From assembly GCA_000471925.1 (NCBI GenBank), contig CP006669.1:310001-374000 (forward strand): DNA of 64,000 nucleotides, read 5' to 3'. Made by a program: the position numbers and the translations under genes. Every line of letters starts with the position of its first letter. Within the stretch, counting starts at the first letter, position 1. Positions 52,614 through 60,844 of this stretch are shown one piece after another. The notes beneath the pieces are model-generated. The model was not told the DNA's origin and ran no database searches. It was given only the letters and a program-made list of their open reading frames with translations. Source of the stretch: Ralstonia pickettii DTP0602. Lineage in GTDB: Bacteria > Pseudomonadota > Gammaproteobacteria > Burkholderiales > Burkholderiaceae.

Positions 52614-53567
52614 ATGACAAAATTTGTCGCCGCAGTGGTGCAGGCCGCGCCGGTTCCCGGGGATACGGCGGCCTCGGTGAACAAGGCTGCGGCTCTGATT
52701 GCAGAGGCACGCCAGCGCGGGGCCGAGGTCGCGCTCTTTCCGGAGGCGTTCATTGGCGGCTACCCCAAGGGAGCGGACTTCCACATTTTCATCGGCGCTC
52801 GCACGCCAGAGGGCCGGCAGGAATACGCCCGATATCAGGGTCGTGCGATTCGGTTGCCGGGCCCTGAGACCGATGCCTTGGGACAGGCCGCGCGCGATGC
52901 CTCGATGTATGTCGTGATAGGCGTGATCGAGCGGGAGGGCGGTACGCTGTACTGTACCGCGCTGTACTTCGGCCCCGACGGCGCACTACTTGGCAAGCAC
53001 CGAAAACTGATGCCAACCGCGGCAGAACGCTTGTGCTGGGGATTTGGCGACGGATCTACCCTCGACGTCGTGGAAACGCCCTGGGGTCCGCTGGGGGCGG
53101 TCATCTGCTGGGAGAACTACATGCCGTTGCTCCGCACGGCAATGTATGGCAAAGGGATCGCGATCTACTGTACCCCGACTGCGGACGATCGGGATAGCTG
53201 GGTGGCAACAGCCAGGCATATTGCACTCGAGGGCCGGTGTTTTGTCTTGTCGGCATGTCAGTATCTGACGCGCGCAAGTTTTCCCGGCGACATGCATAAC
53301 CGCCTCTCCGATGACGGGAATGCCGTGCTGATGCGTGGCGGAAGCATGATCATTGATCCGCTTGGCCGGGTTCTTGCAGGCCCGGACTACAACGGCGAAG
53401 TCACCCTGACTGCCGAGCTCGATACTGAGGAGATTGCGCGTGGCCAGTTTGACTTCGATCCTGTGGGCCACTACGCGCGTCCGGATATCTTCAAGCTGAT
53501 CGTCAACGAAAGTCCGACGCCAGCGGTCATTTTTTCTCAAAGAGGCGTGGCTGGCGTGGATAAGTAG
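52614..53567 (+). CDS. Nitrilase (carbon-nitrogen hydrolase family)
   Basis: This encodes 317 residues from ATG 52614, preceded by AGGGAGAGC. The catalytic triad is Glu44 in LFPEAFIGGYP, Lys131 in KHRKLMPT and Cys165 in VICWENYMP; these and the HRKLxPTxxER block place it in the true nitrilase branch, which hydrolyses aliphatic or aryl nitriles to acids. Length is a little short of typical (about 340-370). The C-terminus (YARPDIFKLIVNE) is complete. It is followed by a regulator remnant and a nitronate monooxygenase, suggesting an N-containing organic compound pathway. Confidence 0.9.
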   Translation: MTKFVAAVVQAAPVPGDTAASVNKAAALIAEARQRGAEVALFPEAFIGGYPKGADFHIFIGARTPEGRQEYARYQGRAIRLPGPETDALGQAARDASMYVVIGVIEREGGTLYCTALYFGPDGALLGKHRKLMPTAAERLCWGFGDGSTLDVVETPWGPLGAVICWENYMPLLRTAMYGKGIAIYCTPTADDRDSWVATARHIALEGRCFVLSACQYLTRASFPGDMHNRLSDDGNAVLMRGGSMIIDPLGRVLAGPDYNGEVTLTAELDTEEIARGQFDFDPVGHYARPDIFKLIVNESPTPAVIFSQRGVAGVDK

Positions 53568-53584
53568 GCCGTGCGGAGGGTGCT

Positions 53585-53755
53585 ATGTCCAATAGTTACG
53601 ATCTGTCGGGGAAAGCGGGGTCGCTCTCAGCTAACGCGGTGCGGCAGCGGTCCAGCGCCGAGGCGCTACACGCTCGCGACAGGGAAACGGCTATCGACGC
53701 GTTGAACGAGCATTTGCGCCCAATCGAGCACAGTTCCTTCACTCGGCACCCATGA
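53585..53755 (+). pseudogene. GntR-type regulator C-terminal piece (small ORF)
   Basis: A 56-codon frame with GGAGGG upstream reads MSNSYDLSGKAGSLSANAVR then QRSSAEALHARDRETAIDAL and NEHLRPIE. Its second half resembles the last helices of GntR/FadR effector domains (HxxIxxAixarDxxaAxxxmrxHL). There is no DNA-binding part, so it is a remnant or a coincidental small ORF. Confidence 0.45.
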
Positions 53756-53922
53756 AAATTTACAGACAGTCGAGGAACGTGTGCGGCGCCTTGACTTGCC
53801 TTTGTCGTGTCCGACAATGAATTCTTTTGGTCCGCCGCGCCTTCGCTGGTTCCGACTCCACGGTGGCGCCTGGCTGCTGTCATCCACCTGCTGATGCTTT
53901 CAAATGTTGCAAGGAGGCGATC

Positions 53923-54873
53923 ATGGCGATCGACACTCGGTTGACTGCACTCCTTGAGGTTGACCACCCTGTTTTGCTGGCGCCGATGGATCTGGTAGCC
54001 GGTGGGGCGCTTGCTGCCGCCGTGTCGACGGCAGGCGGATTCGGTCTGATCGGGGGCGGATATGGTGACGAAAGCTGGCTGGAACGGCAGTTCGCTGCCG
54101 CCGGAGATGCGCGAGTTGGCGTCGGCTTTATCACGTGGACCCTGGCACGCAATCCGCGCTGTCTCGATTTCGCGCTGGAGCGCAAGCCCGCGGCGGTCAT
54201 GCTTTCGTTCGGCAACCCTGCGCCGCATGCCGAGACGATCAAGCGTAGCGGCGCTCTCCTGATCTGTGGTGTGCAGGCAGTCGACCAGGCACGAGAAGCC
54301 CTTGCATGTGGCGCAGATATTATCGTCACCCAGGGCACGGAGGGCGCAGGTCACGCTTGTTCGCGAACGACGTTCACTTTGGTTCCCGAGGTTGTCGATC
54401 TATGCGGCGAGGTGCCAGTAGTTGCGGCTGGAGGCATTGCGGACGGACGCGGATTGGCGGCGGCATTGATGCTCGGGGCGAGCGGCGTGTTGATGGGAAC
54501 GCGCTTCTACGCGACGGTCGAATCCGCGGGCCATGCCGATGCCAAAGCGCGAATCGTGTCCGCCGTCGGAGATGAAACCATCCGCAGTATTCTGTTCGAT
54601 ATTGTGCGCTGCAACGTTTGGCCTGCACCTTACAACGGGCGCGTGTTGAGGAATAGCTTCTCGCAAGTATGGGAAGGACGCGAAACTGCACTGCTTCAAC
54701 ACCCGCAAGAGGCGGAGCGCTATCGCCAGGCCCGTGAGCGAGGAGATTTCAACGTCGCCGCAGTCATCGCGGGTGAGGTGGTTGGCCTGGTTCATGACAT
54801 TCCGCCCGCCGCCGAGGTAGTTCGGAATATCGTCGCCGAGGCTGAAGGCAGGCTCAGGAGTTTCGCACACTAA
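53923..54873 (+). CDS. Nitronate monooxygenase (2-nitropropane dioxygenase family)
   Basis: This encodes 316 residues from ATG 53923, preceded by AAGGAGGCG. It is an FMN-dependent TIM barrel with VLLAPMDLVAGGALAAAVSTAGGFGLIGGGY at the N-terminus (phosphate/FMN site), the glycine-rich VTQGTEGAGHA with the catalytic-type histidine and VVAAGGIADGRGLAAALMLGASGVLMGTRF (second phosphate-binding strand). The enzyme oxidises alkyl nitronates; some relatives are enoyl reductases. It is downstream of the nitrilase with a 355-bp gap that carries the GntR remnant, so the two may form a nitrogen-compound utilisation set. Confidence 0.88.
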   Translation: MAIDTRLTALLEVDHPVLLAPMDLVAGGALAAAVSTAGGFGLIGGGYGDESWLERQFAAAGDARVGVGFITWTLARNPRCLDFALERKPAAVMLSFGNPAPHAETIKRSGALLICGVQAVDQAREALACGADIIVTQGTEGAGHACSRTTFTLVPEVVDLCGEVPVVAAGGIADGRGLAAALMLGASGVLMGTRFYATVESAGHADAKARIVSAVGDETIRSILFDIVRCNVWPAPYNGRVLRNSFSQVWEGRETALLQHPQEAERYRQARERGDFNVAAVIAGEVVGLVHDIPPAAEVVRNIVAEAEGRLRSFAH

Positions 54874-54948
54874 AGATCTATGTGTCGAAACAGTGTTCGG
54901 GATAGAAGCCTAATCCAACAAGGCCCGGCACCCCATCGATCATTACCC

Positions 54949-55268
54949 GCCTTTACCTAGGTCCATTTAAGCTGAATCTCCATAGCGAGAACTATGACTG
55001 GTTCGTAGTTGCTGGCGCCCGCGCCCAATACAAGAGGACGGGCACTATCAACGGTACAGGCAACTACAAGTTCCTCCTGACGGCGATCGACGGAAATCTT
55101 GTGGCAAAGGGAACGCCGGATCGCTTCCGCATCAAGAACTGGCACTACGATGCTGATGCCGGGGCCGATGTGGTGGACTACGACAATCAGATGGATAGTA
55201 GCCCTGACGGCACGGTGAACGAAGGGACCGTGATCGGCGGCGCCAGTATCGTGGTTCAGAAGAACTAG
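54949..55268 (+). pseudogene. 3' fragment of an exported protein with a post-COAP-like C-terminal domain
   Basis: A frame without a start codon reads YDWFVVAGARAQYKRTGTIN, GTGNYKFLLTAIDG, DRFRIKNWHYD, VVDYDNQMD and VIGGASIVVQKN then TAG. This arrangement (xxW(L/F)VVxGxxAQfkGxGtINGxGxYxFxLTAxDG...DxFRIKIW...VVYDNQ...GGGSIVIH) is the conserved C-terminal domain seen in various secreted repeat proteins. IS630 copy B inserted at the TA of its stop codon, which stays TAG because the element starts with G. Confidence 0.6.
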
Positions 55269-56431
55269 TGTAGCGTTCTGTTCTTGATGGAACTTATATG
55301 AGTCCGGCGTCTCCAATGCGCTACTGCGACACAGCGTGGAGAGAGCGAGTGCGAGTTGCCCCCGAGATCATGTTGACCGACGAGGAGCGAACCAAGTTGA
55401 CGAGGCTGGTTCGGTCGAAGCTCACGAGCGTTAGGCTGGCGCAGCGCGCGCGTATCGTGTTGCTGGCCGCCAACGGAATGCAGAACAAGGACATCGCCGA
55501 GCAGTTGGGAGTCGGACGCGTGCAGGTCTCGCGTTGGCGTGAGCGGTATGCGCAATCGGGGCTGGCCGGTATCGAACGCGACTTGCCGCGCGGTGCGCCG
55601 CCGGTGAAGGTGGACACGGCGCGGTTGGTGGAGCTGACCACTCAAGCCAAGCCCGTGGCGGCCACGCACTGGAGCACGCGCAAGATGGCCGCCGAGTTGG
55701 GCGTGAGCGCCAGCACCATCATGCGCCATTGGCACGCCCATGGGTTGAAGCCGCACATCGTGCGCGGCTTCAAGGTCTCGCGCGATCCGAAGTTCGTCGA
55801 GAAGCTTGAGGACATCGTGGGCCTGTACATGTCGCCACCCGAGCACGCGCTGGTGCTGTGCTGCGACAAGAAGAGCCAGGTGCAGGCGTTGGATCGCACA
55901 CAGCCCGGGCTGCCGCTGAAGAAGGGGCGCGCGGCCACCATGACCCACGATTACAAGCGCAATGGCACGACCACGCTGTTTGCCGCGCTCAACGTGCTCG
56001 ATGGCCAGGTCATTGCCCAGTGCCAGCAGCGCCACCGCCATACTGAGTGGTTGAAGTTCCTGCGCAAGATCGACCGCGAGACGCCCAAGGACAAAACGCT
56101 GCATCTGATCGCCGACAACTACGCCACGCACAAGCATCCTGCGGTGCAAGACTGGCTGGCCAAGCATCCGCGCTTCAACATGCACTTCACGCCCACCTCG
56201 GCGTCATGGCTGAACATGGTCGAGCGGTTCTTTCGCGACATCACGACCGAGCGACTTCGCCGCGGCGTATTCACCAGCGTGCCGGAGCTAGTCGCCGCCA
56301 TCAGCGAATACATCGCTCACCACAACACCAACCCCAAGCCGTTCATCTGGACCAAGAGCGCTCGCGACATCTTGCAGAAAGTCATTCGCGCCAACCGCCG
56401 CTTAAGTTCCAAACAGAATGGAACACTGCAC
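55268..56431 (+). mobile_element. IS630-family element B
   Basis: The end sequence TAGTGTAGCGTTC... is matched in inverted form by the right end ...GAACACTGCACTA. CTAG at 55265-55268 and 56431-56434 contains the duplicated TA. It carries one transposase gene whose stop lies at the right border. It is very similar to element C (56632-57795) but differs at about a dozen residues. Confidence 0.85.
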
Positions 56432-56434
56432 TAG
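55298..56434 (+). CDS. IS630-family transposase (element B)
   Basis: This encodes 378 residues. The helix-turn-helix (NKDIAEQLGVGRVQVSRWRE), the DDE core with ALVLCCDKKSQVQALDR (first Asp), HLIADNYATHKHPAV (second Asp) and SWLNMVERFFRDIT (Glu) are complete. In element C and in most IS630 proteins the first block reads CDEKSQ; the Glu-to-Lys change next to the catalytic Asp here may weaken activity. Translation could start at ATG 55298 or at the in-frame ATG 55370 (MLTDEERTK). Confidence 0.9.
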   Translation: MSPASPMRYCDTAWRERVRVAPEIMLTDEERTKLTRLVRSKLTSVRLAQRARIVLLAANGMQNKDIAEQLGVGRVQVSRWRERYAQSGLAGIERDLPRGAPPVKVDTARLVELTTQAKPVAATHWSTRKMAAELGVSASTIMRHWHAHGLKPHIVRGFKVSRDPKFVEKLEDIVGLYMSPPEHALVLCCDKKSQVQALDRTQPGLPLKKGRAATMTHDYKRNGTTTLFAALNVLDGQVIAQCQQRHRHTEWLKFLRKIDRETPKDKTLHLIADNYATHKHPAVQDWLAKHPRFNMHFTPTSASWLNMVERFFRDITTERLRRGVFTSVPELVAAISEYIAHHNTNPKPFIWTKSARDILQKVIRANRRLSSKQNGTLH

Positions 56435-56631
56435 CTCTCCGGCTCGATGCAAGGCCCTGGGGGAGACCTATGGCCTTCCTCGAGGCGAACCTGCGGAAGG
56501 GCAATGACTCCATGCCGGCAACGACCAGCTCCACGCCCGCCACGCCAACATGTCGGGAACGGGAGACGTGTCCGATGGGATTCGACTGCGGGTTAGCCGC
56601 CGCCCATGTCCTGGCCGCTTCGGAAGAACTA

Positions 56632-57795
56632 GTGTAGCGTTCAGTTCTTGATGGAACTTATATGAATTCGGCGTCTCCAATGCCCTACTGCGATACAGCG
56701 TGGAGAGAGCGAGTGCGAGTTGCCCCCGAGATCATGTTGACCGACGAGGAGCGAACCAAGTTGACGAGGCTGGTTCGGTCGAAGCTCACGAGCGTGAGGC
56801 TGGCGCAGCGCGCGCGCATTGTGCTGCTGGCCGCCAACGGATTGCAGAACAAGGACATCGCCGAGCAGTTGGGAGTCGGACGCGTGCAGGTCTCGCGTTG
56901 GCGTGAGCGGTATGCGCAATCGGGGCTGGCCGGTATCGAACGCGACTTGCCGCGCGGTGCGCCGCCGGTGAAGGTGGACACGGCGCGGCTGGTGGAGCTG
57001 ACCACTCAAACGAAGCCCGTGGCGGCCACGCACTGGAGCACGCGCAAGATGGCCGCCGAGTTGGGCGTGAGCGCCAGCACCGTCATGCGCCATTGGCACG
57101 CCCACGGCCTGAAGCCCCATGTCGTGCGCGGCTTCAAGGTCTCGCGCGATCCGCGGTTCGTCGAAAAGCTTGAAGACATCGTTGGCCTCTACATGTCGCC
57201 ACCCGAGCACGCGCTGGTGCTGTGCTGCGATGAGAAGAGCCAGGTGCAGGCGCTGGATCGCACGCAGCCCGGCTTGCCGTTGAAGAAGGGACGTGCGGCC
57301 ACCATGACGCACGACTACAAGCGCAACGGCACGACCACGCTGTTTGCCGCGCTCAACGTGCTCGATGGCCAGGTCATCGCCCAGTGCCAGCAGCGCCACC
57401 GCCATACCGAGTGGCTGAAGTTCCTGCGCAAGATCGACCGCGAGACGCCCAAGGACAAAACGCTGCATCTGATCGCAGACAACTACGCCACCCACAAGCA
57501 TCCTGCGGTGCAAGACTGGCTGGCCAAGCATCCGCGCATCAACATGCACTTCACGCCCACCTCGGCGTCATGGCTGAACATGGTCGAGCGGTTCTTTCGC
57601 GACATCACGACCGAGCGACTTCGCCGCGGCGTATTCACCAGCGTGCCGGAACTGGTCGACGCCATCAACGAGTACATCGCTCACCACAACACCAACCCCA
57701 AGCCGTTCATCTGGACCAAGAGCGCTCGCGACATCCTACAGAAGGTCATTCGCGCCAACCGCCGCTTAAGTTCCAAACAGAATGGAACATTGCAC
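56632..57795 (+). mobile_element. IS630-family element C
   Basis: It has the same ends as element B, with CTAG at 56629-56632 and 57795-57798. The left flank GAAGAACTAG is nearly the same as that of element B (AGAAGAACTAG), showing either target preference or shared ancestry of the flanks. About 195 bp separate the two elements. Confidence 0.85.
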
Positions 57796-57798
57796 TAG
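56662..57798 (+). CDS. IS630-family transposase (element C)
   Basis: This encodes 378 residues, about 97 percent identical to element B by inspection. The DDE residues are in LVLCCDEKSQVQALDR, LIADNYATHKH and LNMVERFFRD; the CDEKSQ box is canonical. No defect is visible, so this copy is the better candidate for an active transposase that could mobilise both elements. Confidence 0.92.
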   Translation: MNSASPMPYCDTAWRERVRVAPEIMLTDEERTKLTRLVRSKLTSVRLAQRARIVLLAANGLQNKDIAEQLGVGRVQVSRWRERYAQSGLAGIERDLPRGAPPVKVDTARLVELTTQTKPVAATHWSTRKMAAELGVSASTVMRHWHAHGLKPHVVRGFKVSRDPRFVEKLEDIVGLYMSPPEHALVLCCDEKSQVQALDRTQPGLPLKKGRAATMTHDYKRNGTTTLFAALNVLDGQVIAQCQQRHRHTEWLKFLRKIDRETPKDKTLHLIADNYATHKHPAVQDWLAKHPRINMHFTPTSASWLNMVERFFRDITTERLRRGVFTSVPELVDAINEYIAHHNTNPKPFIWTKSARDILQKVIRANRRLSSKQNGTLH

Positions 57799-57858
57799 CA
57801 GCCAAAGATGGAAGCGGAATGGGTAGATCCGGCTGCCGGAGCACGGCTCCTTAAATCC

Positions 57859-57872
57859 CTCCCGAATGGGAG
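57859..57872. promoter_or_regulatory. Candidate LuxR-regulator operator, site 1
   Basis: The palindrome CTCCCGAATGGGAG, followed by TGCCGCA, lies 151 bp upstream of the small lipoprotein gene at 58023. Site 2 at 60831 (CTCCCAAATGGGAG followed by TGGCGGA) lies 22 bp upstream of the LuxR-type regulator. The shared 20-bp pattern in front of neighbouring genes suggests one regulator binds both. Confidence 0.55.
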
Positions 57873-58022
57873 TGCCGCAGACAAAATCCATGATATGTAA
57901 TGGAAGTGGATCGGCAGGCAACGCCAGGATCCATTAGCCGAACCTCCTTTGGCCAACCTCCCGATTCAGTGCCAACTAAGGCACTTGAAGACACCGCTTC
58001 TCACCATCAGCGGAGGTACACC

Positions 58023-58178
58023 ATGACTCAAATGCACAAACCCACGGGGATGTGGCACTTCGCGAGCGCGGCTATCTGCGCGCTATTGCTGACAGGATGT
58101 GGTGGCGGTGAAGATGCAGCGAACGCGACCGTCGTTTCACTCCAAGCGGTCGCTCACGTGGCGATCTTCATGCGCTAG
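58023..58178 (+). CDS. Small lipoprotein
   Basis: This encodes 51 residues from ATG 58023, preceded by GCGGAGGTACACC, a strong ribosome-binding site. The signal ends in a lipobox (LLLTGC) followed by GGGEDAAN; the mature part is about 25 residues. It lies between the palindromic site and the exported protein gene and probably belongs to the same transcript. Function is unknown. Confidence 0.6.
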   Translation: MTQMHKPTGMWHFASAAICALLLTGCGGGEDAANATVVSLQAVAHVAIFMR

Positions 58179-58287
58179 ATGTCTTGCATCAGCAGTTTGG
58201 CAACTACGCCCCATCGGTGCGCTCAATCCGGCCCGGTGGGCAGAGCAACCCGCAGGACTTATCGCCTGCGGATTCTGGAGTTTTGCC

Positions 58288-59595
58288 ATGAAAACACCAA
58301 GAATGAATACGGTCGCGGTTGCGGCCACCATGGCCACCCTATCAATCTTTGCATTTCAACCTGCATCAACTCAGGCACAAGTCAGCGGACCTGACAACCG
58401 ACTGGGCTGCGTCGTCAAGATTGACGGCATGTTTCATTTCCTTGAGCAGACAGCAAGGGATCAACCTCCGCCTACGCTGCCTGATGGGGCACGCAAGGTC
58501 TTTGGATCTTGTGTGGCCGGTTCCCCTAACGGGATGCTTGCCATGGATTTTGCAGCCAAGGCATCGAGCCGACCCGACAAATTCGCGCCGCTCTCGCCGG
58601 CGCAGGTACGCCCAGCCAAGGCGCAATATACCGGTAACGGACGCTCGCCGACATACCAGTATGAGAGATACGCTAACGGGGGCTACACGTTTTCCCTCGT
58701 CGGTATTGATGACAAAGGTCTTGGTTATGGCGCTGCTTTTGACGCGAACTTCGTATCGTATGTCGCCGTTCTCGAAAATGGTCAAATAAGCATCACGCAC
58801 AGTAACGCCGAGCCCTGGGTAGTCAATCGGCACGGTACTCAAGGTGGCATCGTCTGGATGGATCCGGTCAATTTTGTCTTTCAAGCAGCAATATTCCGTG
58901 GAAACGCCGTGGAATTGATACCGCCTCAGGCGGGAGAGGGCATGTCCTATGTTGCTGCCATCAACGACAAGGGCGAGGCGCTGGTCGTATCCGTCGATAG
59001 CGTGACCAGTGTTGGCACGCTATTCCTGTACGACCACGGGAAGAAGACGCAGATCAATCTGCCCGTCGACGTTAATGCAGTCAACTTCTTGGGATTGAAC
59101 AATGCCAGGACCATGATCTACACGTACGAAAACATTGGGCATAAAGTGGACCTTTTGACGATGAAGGATACTGTGCTAGAACCTTTGCCAGGCAATAAAA
59201 GTTCATGGGCCGTGTCGATCAATGATCGTGGTGATGTGCTTGGGTACTCGTATGATCCTGGGGAGAATGTTGGTGTGTGGCACCCCAACAGCGAGTTCGA
59301 ACTGTACTTCGCGGAGGGGAATCAACAGTACCCAACGGTTAGCTTTAACCTTGCCTTTAATGAAAGAGACGAGATCGTGATAAGCAATGTCAGAGCGCCG
59401 CTAGCGGAGCAGGGCAATGCCTACCTTCTCACTAAGCCCGGCGTACGCATCAACTTGGCGGACGTCACCGTTGGGCAGCCACCTGATGCCGGTACATTCT
59501 TCTTTATTTCTGGCATCAATAAGCGTGGCGACATAGCGGGCACCACAGATACCGCGGAAGCCTATATCCTGCGCGGGAAGAAAGGCGACCGGTAG
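58288..59595 (+). CDS. Exported HAF-repeat-like protein
   Basis: This encodes 435 residues from ATG 58288 with TCTGGAG upstream. The signal peptide ends near TQAQ. The mature protein contains repeated strand motifs AINDKGEALVVS, LNNARTMIYTY, SINDRGDVLGYSYD, FNERDEIVIS and GINKRGDIAGTT, which match the (I/L)Nxx(G)xVxGxS pattern of HAF-type extracellular repeats and imply a beta-propeller. No enzymatic motif is seen. It lies 109 bp after the small lipoprotein and converges on the LuxR regulator, with a hairpin between. Confidence 0.65.
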   Translation: MKTPRMNTVAVAATMATLSIFAFQPASTQAQVSGPDNRLGCVVKIDGMFHFLEQTARDQPPPTLPDGARKVFGSCVAGSPNGMLAMDFAAKASSRPDKFAPLSPAQVRPAKAQYTGNGRSPTYQYERYANGGYTFSLVGIDDKGLGYGAAFDANFVSYVAVLENGQISITHSNAEPWVVNRHGTQGGIVWMDPVNFVFQAAIFRGNAVELIPPQAGEGMSYVAAINDKGEALVVSVDSVTSVGTLFLYDHGKKTQINLPVDVNAVNFLGLNNARTMIYTYENIGHKVDLLTMKDTVLEPLPGNKSSWAVSINDRGDVLGYSYDPGENVGVWHPNSEFELYFAEGNQQYPTVSFNLAFNERDEIVISNVRAPLAEQGNAYLLTKPGVRINLADVTVGQPPDAGTFFFISGINKRGDIAGTTDTAEAYILRGKKGDR

Positions 59596-59615
59596 CACCC
59601 TGCCGGATACGCAAT

Positions 59616-59641
59616 GACGGCGAGCGCGCCCGCTCGCCGTC
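59616..59641. terminator. Hairpin between convergent genes
   Basis: The perfect 11-bp stem GACGGCGAGCG / CGCTCGCCGTC with loop CGCC lies 20 bp beyond the HAF-repeat gene and 29 bp from the LuxR gene end. There is no T-tract on the plus side, so it may be a bidirectional or RNA-stabilising structure. Confidence 0.55.
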
Positions 59642-59669
59642 CTCTCCCAAGGTAGAGTCTGTTTTCCGT

Positions 59670-60809
59670 TCACGCGCTTGGCATGCTACCCCGTAGCAAC
59701 AGCGACACGAGCTCTCCTTGCCGATGCGTCCCCGTCTTTGCCAGCACTTGCTTGAGGTAGCCGCGAGCCGTGCCAATCCCGATACCGAGTTGAGACGCCG
59801 CGTCATTCAAGCTCAATCCTGTCGCGAGCAGGGCAGCGACCTGCGACTCCCGCTGTGTGAGATTGAACACGATGCTGCGCGGTTCAGCGCAGGGTGGCAT
59901 GTCGGGTGAGACGATAAAGAGAATTGCGCGTGTGCCGGCACTGGCTCCGCTTACCAGGCTAGGGTCGTGGACAGGGACGATTGTGACCGTGAGCGGGGGC
60001 CGTGGCGGCATGCGCGATAAATAGCAGCGTAGCATTGGCTGGTGGATAGCACTCTCGCTGGCATCGCGCGAGCGATGGTTGAAGGCTATCGCTCGTGCAA
60101 CCAACCCCTGTAGCGTCCTTGTCTCCTCCGGGCTCGATGCTGATACAGCTCGACCACTCACCAGAAAACCGTCATCGGCGACGGCAATCGCCTCGGCCCG
60201 GGTGTTTACGAAGATCGGCCGGGCCCAGGCGTCGAGAAGGACGACGCCAATGTTCAACTGTCCCAAAGCCTCGTACGCCGCTCGCGCCTTCAAGTCAACG
60301 GCATCCGTGCGTCGTCTGATCTCAAGCGCCGTCAAGATATGGGGCAAAAGCATGCGGAAGGCGCCAACATCTTCCTCGGTGAAGTCGGCGGCGCCTAAAT
60401 CTCGCCCCGCGGAGAGGTGAATCCGATGTTCGGGCGTCCGGGCCAGGGGGGCGATGATCCCATAGAACCCGCCAGCGGGTCCGACTACTTCTCTATAAAT
60501 ATCGGTGCCTCGGAAATCGGCGTCGGAAATCATGGACGTTTGCCGCGCGACCCCACCAACCGGAATGGCCGCGATCCAGCCAGGTAGCCTTGTCTCGAAT
60601 TCTCGTTGGAGCCGCCACGCATGCTCGGCGGCCAATCCAGTGGAAGCTACCAGGCCAGGCCCATCGGTTGTCTGTGCAACCAGCATGCCACGATTAGCCC
60701 CAACTGTCGCCGCGATCGTCGTGATGGCGCCGGGCCAATCGTCAGGGGCGAGCGCAGCTTGGTAAAGCATTCGGATCGCTTGATGAATGGTCTCGGCTCG
60801 CGTCATCAA
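59670..60809 (-). CDS. LuxR-family transcriptional regulator
   Basis: This encodes 379 residues. The C-terminal LuxR helix-turn-helix is NLTQRESQVAALLATGLSLN followed by DAASQLGIGIGTARGYLKQVLAKTG. The N-terminal 250 residues are a sensory region without a recognised receiver or autoinducer fold, though KARAAYEALGQLNIGVVLLD suggests a PAS-like middle. It probably controls its own promoter and the convergent gene set through the CTCCCNAATGGGAG palindromes. Confidence 0.87.
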   Translation of the reverse strand: MMTRAETIHQAIRMLYQAALAPDDWPGAITTIAATVGANRGMLVAQTTDGPGLVASTGLAAEHAWRLQREFETRLPGWIAAIPVGGVARQTSMISDADFRGTDIYREVVGPAGGFYGIIAPLARTPEHRIHLSAGRDLGAADFTEEDVGAFRMLLPHILTALEIRRRTDAVDLKARAAYEALGQLNIGVVLLDAWARPIFVNTRAEAIAVADDGFLVSGRAVSASSPEETRTLQGLVARAIAFNHRSRDASESAIHQPMLRCYLSRMPPRPPLTVTIVPVHDPSLVSGASAGTRAILFIVSPDMPPCAEPRSIVFNLTQRESQVAALLATGLSLNDAASQLGIGIGTARGYLKQVLAKTGTHRQGELVSLLLRGSMPSA

Positions 60810-60830
60810 CGTCTCCCGCTTGGCTCAGCC

Positions 60831-60844
60831 CTCCCAAATGGGAG
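60831..60844. promoter_or_regulatory. Candidate LuxR-regulator operator, site 2
   Basis: CTCCCAAATGGGAG lies 22 bp upstream of the regulator start, partner of the site at 57859. Its position suggests autoregulation. Confidence 0.55.

Larger units (their letters stand above)
56470..57854 (+). pseudogene. Small ORF interrupted by IS630 element C
   Basis: From ATG 56470 (with GGGGGAG upstream) the frame runs MAFLEANLRKGNDSMPATTS ... CPMGFDCGLAAAHVLAASEE to 56630. If element C and one TA are removed, it continues at 57798 with LAAKDGSGMGRSGCRSTAP and stops at 57854, giving about 71 residues. I do not know the product; the neat continuity suggests a gene disrupted by clean insertion. Confidence 0.45.
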
